This document shows, in pieces, positions 1 to 7,185 of a stretch of 12,593 nt of DNA. Location of the stretch: contig JAAZYZ010000116.1 in the NCBI GenBank assembly GCA_014239355.1, positions 1-12,593 on the forward strand. Reading direction: 5' to 3'. A program made the translations under genes and the position numbers. The notes under the pieces are model-generated. The model was not told the origin of the DNA, ran no database searches, and worked only from the letters and a program-made list of their open reading frames with translations. The stretch's first letter is position 1, and each line of letters begins with the position of its first letter. The DNA comes from Fidelibacterota bacterium (GTDB taxonomy: Bacteria; Marinisomatota; Marinisomatia; SCGC-AAA003-L08; TMED6).

Positions 1-266
1 AAGATTTAGCTGATAATTGTCAATTTTGGATTGGACAAATATTTTTTTCAAAAAAAGACTATATAAATGCTATAGAAGAATTTGATAAAGTTTTACAATA
101 TAAAGATAGTAATAAGAAATCAGAATCTATATATAAAATAGGTTTGTCATATATAAAAACAGGACATAATGATAAAGCAAAAGCGATGTTTCAAAAAATA
201 ATTGACAATTTTCCTAAAAGTAAATATTACAGCAAAGCTTCTGAATTTCTTTTAACTCTAAGGTAA
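1..266 (+). CDS. 3' end of a TPR protein, CpoB/YbgF-like (5' truncated)
   Basis: The frame is open from the window edge (first whole codon at base 3) to TAA at 264-266, giving 87 residues. They form about two tetratricopeptide repeats. The first begins near FWIGQIFFSKKDYINAIEEF and the second near SIYKIGLSYIKTGHNDKAKA, each a helix pair with the usual small and aromatic TPR positions. A short tail, KASEFLLTLR, follows. The pattern of a Trp-rich first helix, 'IGQ', a second repeat ending in FPKS and then a terminal helix resembles the C-terminal domain of CpoB/YbgF, the periplasmic partner of Tol-Pal. If so, pal and tol genes could lie upstream. Other TPR proteins of the envelope look similar, and the N-terminal part (signal peptide, coiled coil) that would decide is outside the window. 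The next gene starts 8 bases after the stop, so co-transcription is likely. Confidence 0.7.
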   Translation, partial: DLADNCQFWIGQIFFSKKDYINAIEEFDKVLQYKDSNKKSESIYKIGLSYIKTGHNDKAKAMFQKIIDNFPKSKYYSKASEFLLTLR

Positions 267-274
267 GGAAAAAT

Positions 275-1099
275 ATGAATCAACCCAAAAAAAAGATATT
301 ATTTTTGACATCTGAAATTTCTCCATTTAGTGAAACATATCAGCTTGCTGAATTTTCAAAACGTTTTTCAAATTTAATAAATGATAGCGAAGATTTTGAA
401 ATTAGAATTTCTCAACCTAAATATGGGTATATTAGTGAAAGAAAATATATATTACGTGAAGTAATTAGATTAAAAGAAGTTCCTATTAATTTTAATCAAA
501 AAGAAAGAATTGTAAGTATTAAATCAGCATTTATTCCTAACACTAGAGTTCAAGTTTATTTCCTATTAGATGATTGTTTCTTTAATGTTAGTCCACTTAT
601 ATACAAATCTAAAAATGGTCAATTTTTAAAGAATAATTTTGAAAATTATTCTTTATTTTGCTTATCACTTCTTGAGTCATTTAAAAAACTTTTCTGGTAT
701 CCTGATATTATTATATGTAATGATTGGCAAACGTCTATACTGCCTATGATATTAAAAAACAATTATACAGATCAAGAAAAGTATCAGAATATTAAAACGA
801 TTAATTTTATACATTCAATTAATAGTTATAGAAAATTAAGTGTAGATTGTTTTAAGAAATTCAATTTAGATATAAAATTTTCAAAAAATATGGATATTTT
901 ATCTGAATCAATGAAATTTTTTGATTTAAATATAGTTTTGGATGATGAGAAGAAAACAAATTCAAATGCTATCAAAAAAGGTAAGCTATTATCGGCTAAT
1001 TATAAAAAATATAAATCTAAATTATTAAAATATCCAAACGACAAAAATCCTTGGTCCAATTTTTCTGAAAAATTTAATAAACTAGTTGATAAACTTTAG
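275..1099 (+). CDS. GT5 glycogen/starch synthase-like protein, N-terminal domain only
   Basis: This 274-residue protein resembles the N-terminal Rossmann-like half of GT5 glycogen synthases. It opens with a β-strand and turn, KKKILFLTSEISPF (residues 5-18). It keeps PKYGYISERKY (48-58), the strand-loop PDIIICNDWQ (143-152; GlgA usually has a DWH-type motif here) and TINFIHS (175-181). Two things are missing. The KTGGL donor-binding motif is replaced by SETYQLA (19-25), and there is no C-terminal GT-B domain, since full GlgA is about 480 residues. Half-length proteins of this kind are known in Bacteroidota, where they are annotated 'glycogen/starch synthase', so this is probably a family trait and not a fresh truncation. 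Catalytic synthesis of glycogen is doubtful. AAGGA at 265-269, five bases before the ATG, supports the start. As I recall, Bacteroidota often place this gene beside a DUF4270 lipoprotein, which fits the next gene. Confidence 0.8.
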   Translation: MNQPKKKILFLTSEISPFSETYQLAEFSKRFSNLINDSEDFEIRISQPKYGYISERKYILREVIRLKEVPINFNQKERIVSIKSAFIPNTRVQVYFLLDDCFFNVSPLIYKSKNGQFLKNNFENYSLFCLSLLESFKKLFWYPDIIICNDWQTSILPMILKNNYTDQEKYQNIKTINFIHSINSYRKLSVDCFKKFNLDIKFSKNMDILSESMKFFDLNIVLDDEKKTNSNAIKKGKLLSANYKKYKSKLLKYPNDKNPWSNFSEKFNKLVDKL

Positions 1100-1123
1100 T
1101 TAGTTAAGCGCGTATTAATTTAT

Positions 1124-4100
1124 ATGTTAACTAGATTTTTTTATATTTTTATTTTATTTTTATTTTCTTGTGATATTAATCGTGATCCTATACCTGTATC
1201 TAATTTAGATCAGGATAATTTGAAATATAAAAAACTTTATCTAAACTCTACACTTTCTGATACTCTAAAGAATATTAATTCAATAGGTACTTCTTCATTA
1301 TTATATACAGGATCTTTAAATGATACTGATTATGTGTATAGTATTTTTTCTTTTGACAAAGAAATTTTTCAAAATTATGATTTATGTAATTCAGATAGCC
1401 TATCTTTTAAAGAATTATATATGGTAATAGATCTAGTTAATAGTTATTCTTTTAATAGTGCTGAACTTAGTGATAATTCAAATAACACTAATGATAACAT
1501 TTCTTTAGATGTTCCTCCTTTCTTAGCATATTGGGTAAATTTTGAAGACTTACAAGACAGTGAAGGTAATAATCTTATTAATCAAGATTGGCAAGAGGAT
1601 GATTTGACAGTATTAGATCAAATTAATTTTTCTTCATTAATATCTAATTTCAATTCTGATGATTCAAAAAAGCTATTTATTGATCATTATCTTGGGAAAT
1701 ATTACATTAATATTTCAGATCAATTAATTAATGCTATGAATGAATGTTCTGGATTAGATGAATTGTCGTGTATAGAAGAATGTATATGGATAGATAATCA
1801 ATGTTTAGAATTAAGAAATCTTAGTATATGCAATGCAGATATTCAAACTTCAAATTTTTTACTATTAGCCTCAAATCCTCAATTAGATTTTTTATATGAG
1901 ATTGCTTCATCAGAATATACTAGTGATTATTCTAATACAGAGCCATATTTAAATATGGTTTATGATGAATATGAAGAATTAACTAAGAATTCAAATAAAA
2001 TTACTATTAATAATACAATTAATTACGTTGGTTCTTCATTCTATATAGCAGATACTTTAATTAATAATTATAATTCTTTTTTTATTGCAAATTTCTTAAA
2101 TAATGAACTAGATCCTATTGGTAGCATGGAAGTGTCAGATTCAGTATTATGGTCTAATTATGATTGTTATGATAATGATGAAATATGCATTAATTCTTTT
2201 ATGCTTATGGATAGTGATACAACTAATCAGGAAAAAATATTAATGGATATTGAAGTTAATTTAATCAATGAAGCTAATTTTGATTCTACAGGTATTAATT
2301 TCTGGTTAGATGACATTAAATATATTCAATATAAAGAGGATTCAAACAGTGATAATTGGATTGATGTGAATGATAATGGTATTTGGGATGAAGGAGAAGG
2401 AACAGAAAATAATCAGATTTATGATAATGGTGAATTTTATCAAGATTATGGTTTAGATCAATGTCCAGATATGTATGAAGATTCAAGTGCTGGGTGTTTA
2501 TGTGAATATCCTTTTGATGATTGTGATGAAACATCACTGATTTATAATCTTGAAGGCACCCAAAATAACAATCAATTTGATTTAGGTGAAAATTATTATG
2601 ACTTAGGATCAGATGGGTGTTCTGATGAAAATGAAAGGGGAGCTATTCTTAATGATGATGGGACTATCAATGAAGAATTATCATGGTTATGTGGTGCATG
2701 CGAACCAAATGAAATAAATGATATTGATAATGATGGAAACTGTGATTCTGACCCAAATAGTGATAATTATAACATTGACCCTTCTTCTGATGATTGGTCT
2801 GATATTAATAATAATGATATATGGGATATTGGTGAAGGTACTGAGAATAATGATATATGGGATGATGGAGAAATATTTTTAGATTTTGGTTTAGATGGTT
2901 TATCTCAGAATGATATTGGTTATCTTGATGAAGATGGAACTGAATCAAATGGTATTTATGATTTTTATGATTTAAATGGTGATGGAATTCAACAAATGAA
3001 TGAACTTGGTGAGCCTTATTTTGATTATGGTATTGATGGATTCAGAAATTTAGATGAATTAGGTTATAATTTGTATGGAACTGAAGGAAATAATGCATGG
3101 GATAGTGGCGAAGAATATGATGATTGTGGGCAGGATGCTATTTGTGATGATCAAGATACATCCGATGATTGGAATGCTGATCCTAATCAAGATTTTTGGT
3201 TAGATTGTGGTTCTGATCACATATGCCCTGAAGATGAAAATTATGTTGAAGCGGATAGTAATGGCACAGAAAGAAATAGCATATGGGATAATGCTTTCTG
3301 TTCTAATAATTCTTTTACAGATCAAAGTAGTTGTGAAAATAATGGTTCTGAATGGTACGAGGCTGAATTTTCAGAAGGGAATGCTGTTTGGAATGAAGGA
3401 GAGTTTTATCAAGATTATGGTACAGATCAGACTCAGGATAATGATGAATTATTTATTCTAGATCAAAAAATAGATATATCAAGTACTGATACTACTTTTT
3501 ATAATTATTTAAATCAACAAGTAGATAGCTATCCTAATTATATGAATCAAGAACAAGATGAGCTTAAAATTTGGATTTCTTCAATTACTCAATCAGATTC
3601 AGAATCTAAACTTAATATTGAGATTTCTTATATAAATAATCCTTCAATTGTTGGACTTGAGTTTAGGCTAAATCATGATATTTATTCTATTGATATATTA
3701 GATTGGAATGAAAAAAAACGTAATGTTGCAAAAGTTGATAATAGTAGCTATATAAAAGATGCTTCATTATTTAATAATAATTTATTGCAACCAAGTAATT
3801 CGTTATTTATGAATTATGCCTATGGAATATCTAGTAAGATTAATTTTGATGGATTAGATACATTGATTGATAATGGAAAAGAAAATGGATATATAATAAA
3901 TGAAGCTAATTCACATTTAAAATTATTTTTAAATAAAAATGATGATTTTTATTTAAAATCAAATTCCTATATAATTAATTTTAGTGAAATAGATTCAACA
4001 GAAAATAAATTACTTTTTTCGTATTTTGTACCTAACAACCCCGATTCGATTATTGTTCCAATAGGTAATTTGATTCAAAATTATATTAATAATATTTCTA

Positions 4101-4222
4101 ATTATAATGATGGTATACTCCTTAGTTTAGAAGCTAATCAGTATCCTCCACTTTTTAATTTTAATAATATAGTACTTGATACATTAAAATTACCAATTTT
4201 ACAGGTTTATTATTTTGAGTAA
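1124..4222 (+). CDS. Large Asp/Asn-rich lipoprotein with tandem calcium-loop-like repeats; possibly DUF4270-related
   Basis: The 1032-residue protein begins with a short hydrophobic signal ending in the lipobox LFSC. Lipidation is predicted at Cys16, so it should be anchored in the outer membrane, possibly facing outward. Residues ~30-400 are β-rich; the early part (TSSLLYTGSLNDTDYVYSIF, then DSLSF) recalls the start of DUF4270 lipoproteins. A small cysteine cluster lies at 208-227. Residues ~405-775 hold an acidic repeat array described separately. Residues ~776-1032 are β-rich again and end in LPILQVYYFE, like the 'P-x-L-x-I-Y-Y' ends of DUF4270 or CBM-like sandwiches. DUF4270 proteins are usually about half this length, so the array may be an insertion. 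The DUF4270 link is inference from pattern and from the GT5 neighbour. No clear Shine-Dalgarno precedes the ATG, and the gap to the previous gene is 24 bases. The stop overlaps the next ATG (TAATG), indicating translational coupling. Its ligand is unknown. Confidence 0.85.
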   Translation: MLTRFFYIFILFLFSCDINRDPIPVSNLDQDNLKYKKLYLNSTLSDTLKNINSIGTSSLLYTGSLNDTDYVYSIFSFDKEIFQNYDLCNSDSLSFKELYMVIDLVNSYSFNSAELSDNSNNTNDNISLDVPPFLAYWVNFEDLQDSEGNNLINQDWQEDDLTVLDQINFSSLISNFNSDDSKKLFIDHYLGKYYINISDQLINAMNECSGLDELSCIEECIWIDNQCLELRNLSICNADIQTSNFLLLASNPQLDFLYEIASSEYTSDYSNTEPYLNMVYDEYEELTKNSNKITINNTINYVGSSFYIADTLINNYNSFFIANFLNNELDPIGSMEVSDSVLWSNYDCYDNDEICINSFMLMDSDTTNQEKILMDIEVNLINEANFDSTGINFWLDDIKYIQYKEDSNSDNWIDVNDNGIWDEGEGTENNQIYDNGEFYQDYGLDQCPDMYEDSSAGCLCEYPFDDCDETSLIYNLEGTQNNNQFDLGENYYDLGSDGCSDENERGAILNDDGTINEELSWLCGACEPNEINDIDNDGNCDSDPNSDNYNIDPSSDDWSDINNNDIWDIGEGTENNDIWDDGEIFLDFGLDGLSQNDIGYLDEDGTESNGIYDFYDLNGDGIQQMNELGEPYFDYGIDGFRNLDELGYNLYGTEGNNAWDSGEEYDDCGQDAICDDQDTSDDWNADPNQDFWLDCGSDHICPEDENYVEADSNGTERNSIWDNAFCSNNSFTDQSSCENNGSEWYEAEFSEGNAVWNEGEFYQDYGTDQTQDNDELFILDQKIDISSTDTTFYNYLNQQVDSYPNYMNQEQDELKIWISSITQSDSESKLNIEISYINNPSIVGLEFRLNHDIYSIDILDWNEKKRNVAKVDNSSYIKDASLFNNNLLQPSNSLFMNYAYGISSKINFDGLDTLIDNGKENGYIINEANSHLKLFLNKNDDFYLKSNSYIINFSEIDSTENKLLFSYFVPNNPDSIIVPIGNLIQNYINNISNYNDGILLSLEANQYPPLFNFNNIVLDTLKLPILQVYYFE
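2363..3448 (+). repeat. Seven degenerate Asp/Asn-Gly-Trp repeats, EF-hand/dockerin-like loops
   Basis: These in-frame protein repeats span residues 414-775 of the lipoprotein. The core reads G-T-E-x-N-x-I-W-D-x-G-E followed by x3-D-x-G-x-D. Copies start at residues 426, 478, 572, 605, 652, 714 and 750 (SEGNAVWNEGE in the last). Three copies also carry a calcium-loop-like stretch. DVNDNGIWDEGE (414-425) has Asp1, Asn3, Asn5, Gly6, Asp9 and Glu12, the spacing of an EF-hand loop. DINNNDIWDIGE (560-571) is similar but has Asp in place of Gly6. DLNGDGIQQMNE (616-627) fits the first six positions and Glu12. Trp-containing SDNW/SDDW motifs recur at about 409, just before 560, and before the fifth-to-sixth copy spacing. 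The copies differ in sequence and spacing, so this is an old, diverged array and not a recent DNA duplication. Calcium binding is inferred from the motif. Confidence 0.75.
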
Positions 4223-4533
4223 TGAATAGATTATTAATTATAGTATTATTTTCATTTTTAATTTCTTATGATTCATATATTTCTTTTTATGGGTCAGGAG
4301 AGAAATTATCAAAGCTTAATCCTTCTAACATTGCTCTTGGATGGTCTAAGTTATTTGATTCTAATACTTATCATAAAATTGGAAGTTTGAGTAATTTGTA
4401 TGAATCTGATATGGTGAGATTATCGATGGCTAGTGATTTCAATTTTAACTCAGTAAATGATAATGTGTATTTTAGTCAAAAATTAAATTATTTTAGTTTT
4501 TTGTTTCCAGTCAAAAAAATAAGCAATCATTAG
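4222..4533 (+). CDS. N-terminal fragment of a frameshifted outer-membrane β-barrel protein
   Basis: The 103-codon reading frame starts with ATG overlapping the stop of the lipoprotein gene by one base, so the start is well supported by coupling. Residues 1-16 form a hydrophobic secretion signal (NRLLIIVLFSFLIS). The mature part, SGEKLSKLNPSNIALGWSKLF, resembles the start of PorV/PorQ-like and other FCB-group barrels, where a Gly- and NP-containing plug segment precedes the strands. The frame ends in KKISNH at TAG 4531-4533, just after a run of seven A (4513-4519). Reading one base back at that run continues directly into the frame of the next entry with plausible strand sequence (KKNKQSLGLSLAPFYRI). 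The two pieces are therefore almost certainly one gene of about 407 residues. On its own this fragment would be too short to form a barrel. Confidence 0.75.
   Translation: MNRLLIIVLFSFLISYDSYISFYGSGEKLSKLNPSNIALGWSKLFDSNTYHKIGSLSNLYESDMVRLSMASDFNFNSVNDNVYFSQKLNYFSFLFPVKKISNH
4513..4519 (+). other. A7 run where the reading frame shifts by -1
   Basis: The seven A residues lie in GTC-AAA-AAA-ATA of the upstream frame. Adding one A here would join 4222-4512 to 4515-5444 without any stop. The simplest explanations are a missed base in a homopolymer during sequencing or assembly, or a genuine deletion mutation. A functional slip during transcription or translation is also possible. The phase is C-AAA-AAA, not the classical A-AAA-AAA heptamer, so dual-tRNA slippage is not well supported. 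Confidence 0.75.
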
Positions 4534-4595
4534 GTCTTAGTTTAGCTCCGTTTTATAGAATTAATTCTAATATTGTAGAAAGTGAATTTAGTTTT

Positions 4596-5444
4596 GTGGG
4601 TGGAAATGAAGACAATCCACCATATGCATATAAAACAGAATATGATTTTAATGGAGGACCATCAATAGCTTCTGTTATGTTTTCTTCTTTAGGTTTTAAT
4701 AGAGGAAATTTAAAATTTTCTTGGGGCTTACAATTGAATTATATATTTGGAAGTTTATATTCTTATATAACACACAATACTTATGATATTATCTATGATC
4801 AAGATGGAGACTGGGATGTTTCTTCTAATCCAGATATGGAGTACTATACTACGATTAGTAGTTACGATGGCTATGGACTTGAGATGCAATTTTCTTTAAA
4901 AAACAATATAAGTGAATTTGTTGCCTCATTTAATATGGTCGATGATATAAATATAAATTATTCTTTCTATGATGATATTGTGCCTGAGGCATTAGAAATA
5001 GGAATATCTCCTGATGAAGAAAAAATATACAAATTTTCTTCTCCATTTGAGTTTAATATTGGATATTCACATCATTTTAGTGAAGATAATACACTAATTA
5101 TAGAGTATTATCAATATAGTCCTTATGATTCAAACTCTGACTTTAATTTATTTAATAATTCGGATGTAAATAAGGATAGAATAAGTATTGGTTACTATAA
5201 ATCTTTATTTGATAATAAAATTAGTTTGAGCTCGGGTTTATATAATATTAACACATATAATGATTTTCTAGATTCAAATAAAAAAGGTATAACATTTGGC
5301 TTGGGTATTTATTCAATTGACAAATTATCAATAGATTTTTGTTTAGAATTAGGTCAAAATAAAATTGAAATTAATGACCCTTTATCAGAAAGGTATATTA
5401 ATTTATATTTAGGGTTAACTGCGTCTGATAGATGGTTTAAATAA
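4596..5444 (+). CDS. C-terminal fragment of the frameshifted outer-membrane β-barrel protein
   Basis: The ATG at 4596 is only the first Met in this frame. Coding character extends back to about 4515, where SLGLSLAPFYRINSN and SEFSFVGG read as barrel strands, so the true protein most likely begins at 4222. The 282 residues alternate polar and hydrophobic positions in strand-length stretches broken by Gly/Asn/Asp turns. Examples are FSWGLQLNYIFGSLYSYI, PFEFNIGYSHHFSEDNTLII, RISIGYYKSLFDNKISLSSG and ITFGLGIYS. The end, RYINLYLGLTASDRWFK, has an amphipathic strand with aromatic residues near the C-terminus, as in many outer-membrane barrels. The family is not recognised with certainty; it is of the PorV/PorQ or PorP-like type by appearance. 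The location should be the outer membrane. Because it is coupled to the 1032-residue lipoprotein, the pair may form one complex, though this is inference. Confidence 0.75.
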   Translation: MGGNEDNPPYAYKTEYDFNGGPSIASVMFSSLGFNRGNLKFSWGLQLNYIFGSLYSYITHNTYDIIYDQDGDWDVSSNPDMEYYTTISSYDGYGLEMQFSLKNNISEFVASFNMVDDININYSFYDDIVPEALEIGISPDEEKIYKFSSPFEFNIGYSHHFSEDNTLIIEYYQYSPYDSNSDFNLFNNSDVNKDRISIGYYKSLFDNKISLSSGLYNINTYNDFLDSNKKGITFGLGIYSIDKLSIDFCLELGQNKIEINDPLSERYINLYLGLTASDRWFK

Positions 5445-5461
5445 ATGGAAGGTTTATTACA

Positions 5462-6739
5462 ATGCAACTTTATTTAAGAATTTTACTATTAATATTTTCA
5501 ATTTTTCTATTTTCATGTTCAGCCTCTATAGAAAATAATGCTGGAGATGAAGTAATTTCTGTTGAGATTGGAAATGATGAAGAAATAATTGAATGTGAAG
5601 AGGGAGCTCCTCCATGTGATGTTTTATCTTCTTGGGTTTATGATGCTTATATTTCAAATGAATATGATGAAGTTATAAATGAGGCTAAGCATGCAATTGC
5701 ATGTAATTGTGCGGTTACTCATGCAGATCAAATTTATGCATTTTTAGCAAGGGCTTATGTTCAGTTGGGAGAAGATGATTCTACGGTTGAGTCAATTGAA
5801 AAAGGATTATCATACTCTTCTGAAAATGTAGAATTAATAGAACTAGCTATATGGAATTCAAAGCGATTAAAAAATGTAGATGATGAAATTTCTTATTTAG
5901 AATTACTTCTAACGATTAAAAATGACCCAAATACTTTTGAGAAGCTTGCTGATGTTTATAGAAGAGAAAAAAAATACAATGAACAGATTAGGGTGCTTAA
6001 AGGGTGGTTAAAAATTGATCCTAATAATAACAAGCCTAATGAAGAATTAAAGTTAGCATTTAAGAAAACTGGTAGAGATGAATTTGAAATTGATAAAGAA
6101 AGATGTGAAAAAAATCCTGAAAATTTTGAATTTTGTTTTAATTATGCAGATAATTTGATTAATTCCAAAAGATTTGATGAAGCATTAAAAGTAATGTCAG
6201 AAATGAAAAAAAGGTATCCTAAAAATGAAAAATTACTTAGAAGCATTGGTGAGGTAAGTATTAGTAATTATAATATAGATAATGCTTTAGAAACATATAA
6301 GCAATTAATTAAAATAAATAGTGATGAAATATTATATTTATTAGAGATTTCTAAAATTTATCAGGACAAAGAAAAATTTGGTCAAGCTCATAAATTTGCA
6401 AAAAAAGCTTTAAAAATTGATGCTTCTGAAGATGCAATATTTAATTTTGCTGAGCTGTTAAAAAATTCAGTAGAATCTTGCAGTAAAGACGCTTTAAAGT
6501 TAGAGGATAAAGCAGTATATGAAATATCTTACAGGTATTATAAACAAGCTTATAAAAAAGGTAATAAAGAATCAAAAAGTATGATAAATTGGTTTAAAGA
6601 AAATAAAAATAGCGTCCTTCCAACTTTAGAAGATTGGTTCTTGGTTGATAATGATAATAATGAATTAAAGCCAATTGAAATAAACCCAAACAATTCTTGT
6701 TATTCTTGGGTTGAGCAGTCGGTTGAAAGAGTAAATTAA
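5462..6739 (+). CDS. TPR-repeat lipoprotein
   Basis: The 425-residue protein has a signal peptide ending in the lipobox LFSC, with lipidation predicted at Cys19. An acidic linker follows (about 24-50, rich in Glu and Asp). The rest is helical with several tetratricopeptide-like repeats between about residues 55 and 350. Clear units include the one around IYAFLARAYVQLGEDDSTVE and those containing FEKLADVYRREKKYNEQIRV, FNYADNLINSKRFDEALKVM and IYQDKEKFGQAHKFAKKALK. Cysteines at 45 and 52, a CNC pair near residue 80 and a Cys near the C-terminus (NNSCYSW) could form disulfides in the periplasm. TPR lipoproteins usually act as assembly or scaffold partners in the outer membrane, but no specific function is recognisable here. 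GGAAGG at 5447-5452, nine bases before the ATG, supports the start. The gap to the barrel gene is 17 bases, so a role with that barrel is possible but unproven. Confidence 0.85.
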   Translation: MQLYLRILLLIFSIFLFSCSASIENNAGDEVISVEIGNDEEIIECEEGAPPCDVLSSWVYDAYISNEYDEVINEAKHAIACNCAVTHADQIYAFLARAYVQLGEDDSTVESIEKGLSYSSENVELIELAIWNSKRLKNVDDEISYLELLLTIKNDPNTFEKLADVYRREKKYNEQIRVLKGWLKIDPNNNKPNEELKLAFKKTGRDEFEIDKERCEKNPENFEFCFNYADNLINSKRFDEALKVMSEMKKRYPKNEKLLRSIGEVSISNYNIDNALETYKQLIKINSDEILYLLEISKIYQDKEKFGQAHKFAKKALKIDASEDAIFNFAELLKNSVESCSKDALKLEDKAVYEISYRYYKQAYKKGNKESKSMINWFKENKNSVLPTLEDWFLVDNDNNELKPIEINPNNSCYSWVEQSVERVN

Positions 6740-6753
6740 AAAGGTATAGATAT

Positions 6754-7185
6754 ATGAGAATAGCTATAGGTTGTGATCATGCAGGTTTTGAATTAAAAGA
6801 AAAAATAATTTCTAAATATTCTGACCATGATTTTATTGATTGTGGTGCTTTTAGTACAGATTCTGTAGATTATCCAGATTTTGGGCATAAAGTAGGTTTG
6901 TGTGTATTAGATGATAAAGATGCTGATTGTTTTACTGGTATTGTAATTTGTGGTTCAGGAATAGGTATTTCTATTGCTGCGAATAAATTAAGGGGTATAA
7001 GAGCTGCACTTTGTCATACAGTTGAACACGCTAAGCTATCTAGGTCACATAATGATGCAAATGTTTTAGCTTTAGGTGCTAGATTAACAGATGAAGCTGT
7101 TATCTATCAAATCTTTGATTCATTTTTAAGTACAGAATTTGAAGGTGATAGGCATCAAAATAGAATAAATAAAATAGAGTTATAA
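6754..7185 (+). CDS. rpiB: Ribose-5-phosphate isomerase B
   Basis: RpiB interconverts ribose 5-phosphate and ribulose 5-phosphate in the non-oxidative pentose phosphate pathway, in the cytoplasm. The 143-residue length is normal for the family. Visible signatures are CDHAG (7-11), DYPD (39-42), [14 protein letters not shown] (65-78) with the catalytic Cys66, and [15 protein letters not shown] (96-110) with His99. Arg133 and Arg137 in GDRHQNRI match the phosphate-binding arginines. Cys66 and His99 fall at the same numbers as in E. coli RpiB. LacA/LacB-type isomerases share the fold, but the intact Cys and His and the glyA-nrdR context favour RpiB. An AAAAGG-like ribosome binding site lies about ten bases upstream. 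The stop overlaps the glyA start by one base (TAATG). The order rpiB-glyA-nrdR is seen in several bacterial groups. Confidence 0.95.
   Translation: MRIAIGCDHAGFELKEKIISKYSDHDFIDCGAFSTDSVDYPDFGHKVGLCVLDDKDADCFTGIVICGSGIGISIAANKLRGIRAALCHTVEHAKLSRSHNDANVLALGARLTDEAVIYQIFDSFLSTEFEGDRHQNRINKIEL

Noticed and set aside
275..1099. A recent truncation of glgA
   Set aside because: No remnant of the C-terminal GT-B domain follows, the next gene starts 24 bases later, and half-length members are an established form in Bacteroidota.
2316..2537. 73-codon open frame on the minus strand
   Set aside because: It is His-, Asn- and Tyr-rich low-complexity sequence produced by reading the Asp/Asn-rich repeat codons backwards, with no ribosome binding site or domain.
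3207..3461. 84-codon open frame on the plus strand inside the lipoprotein gene
   Set aside because: It is an out-of-frame shadow of the repeat region, hydrophobic by chance, with no start signal.
4506..4540. Classical programmed -1 frameshift site
   Set aside because: The run is phased C-AAA-AAA, not X-XXY-YYZ, and I see no strong downstream hairpin or upstream Shine-Dalgarno stimulator. A homopolymer error or mutation is simpler.
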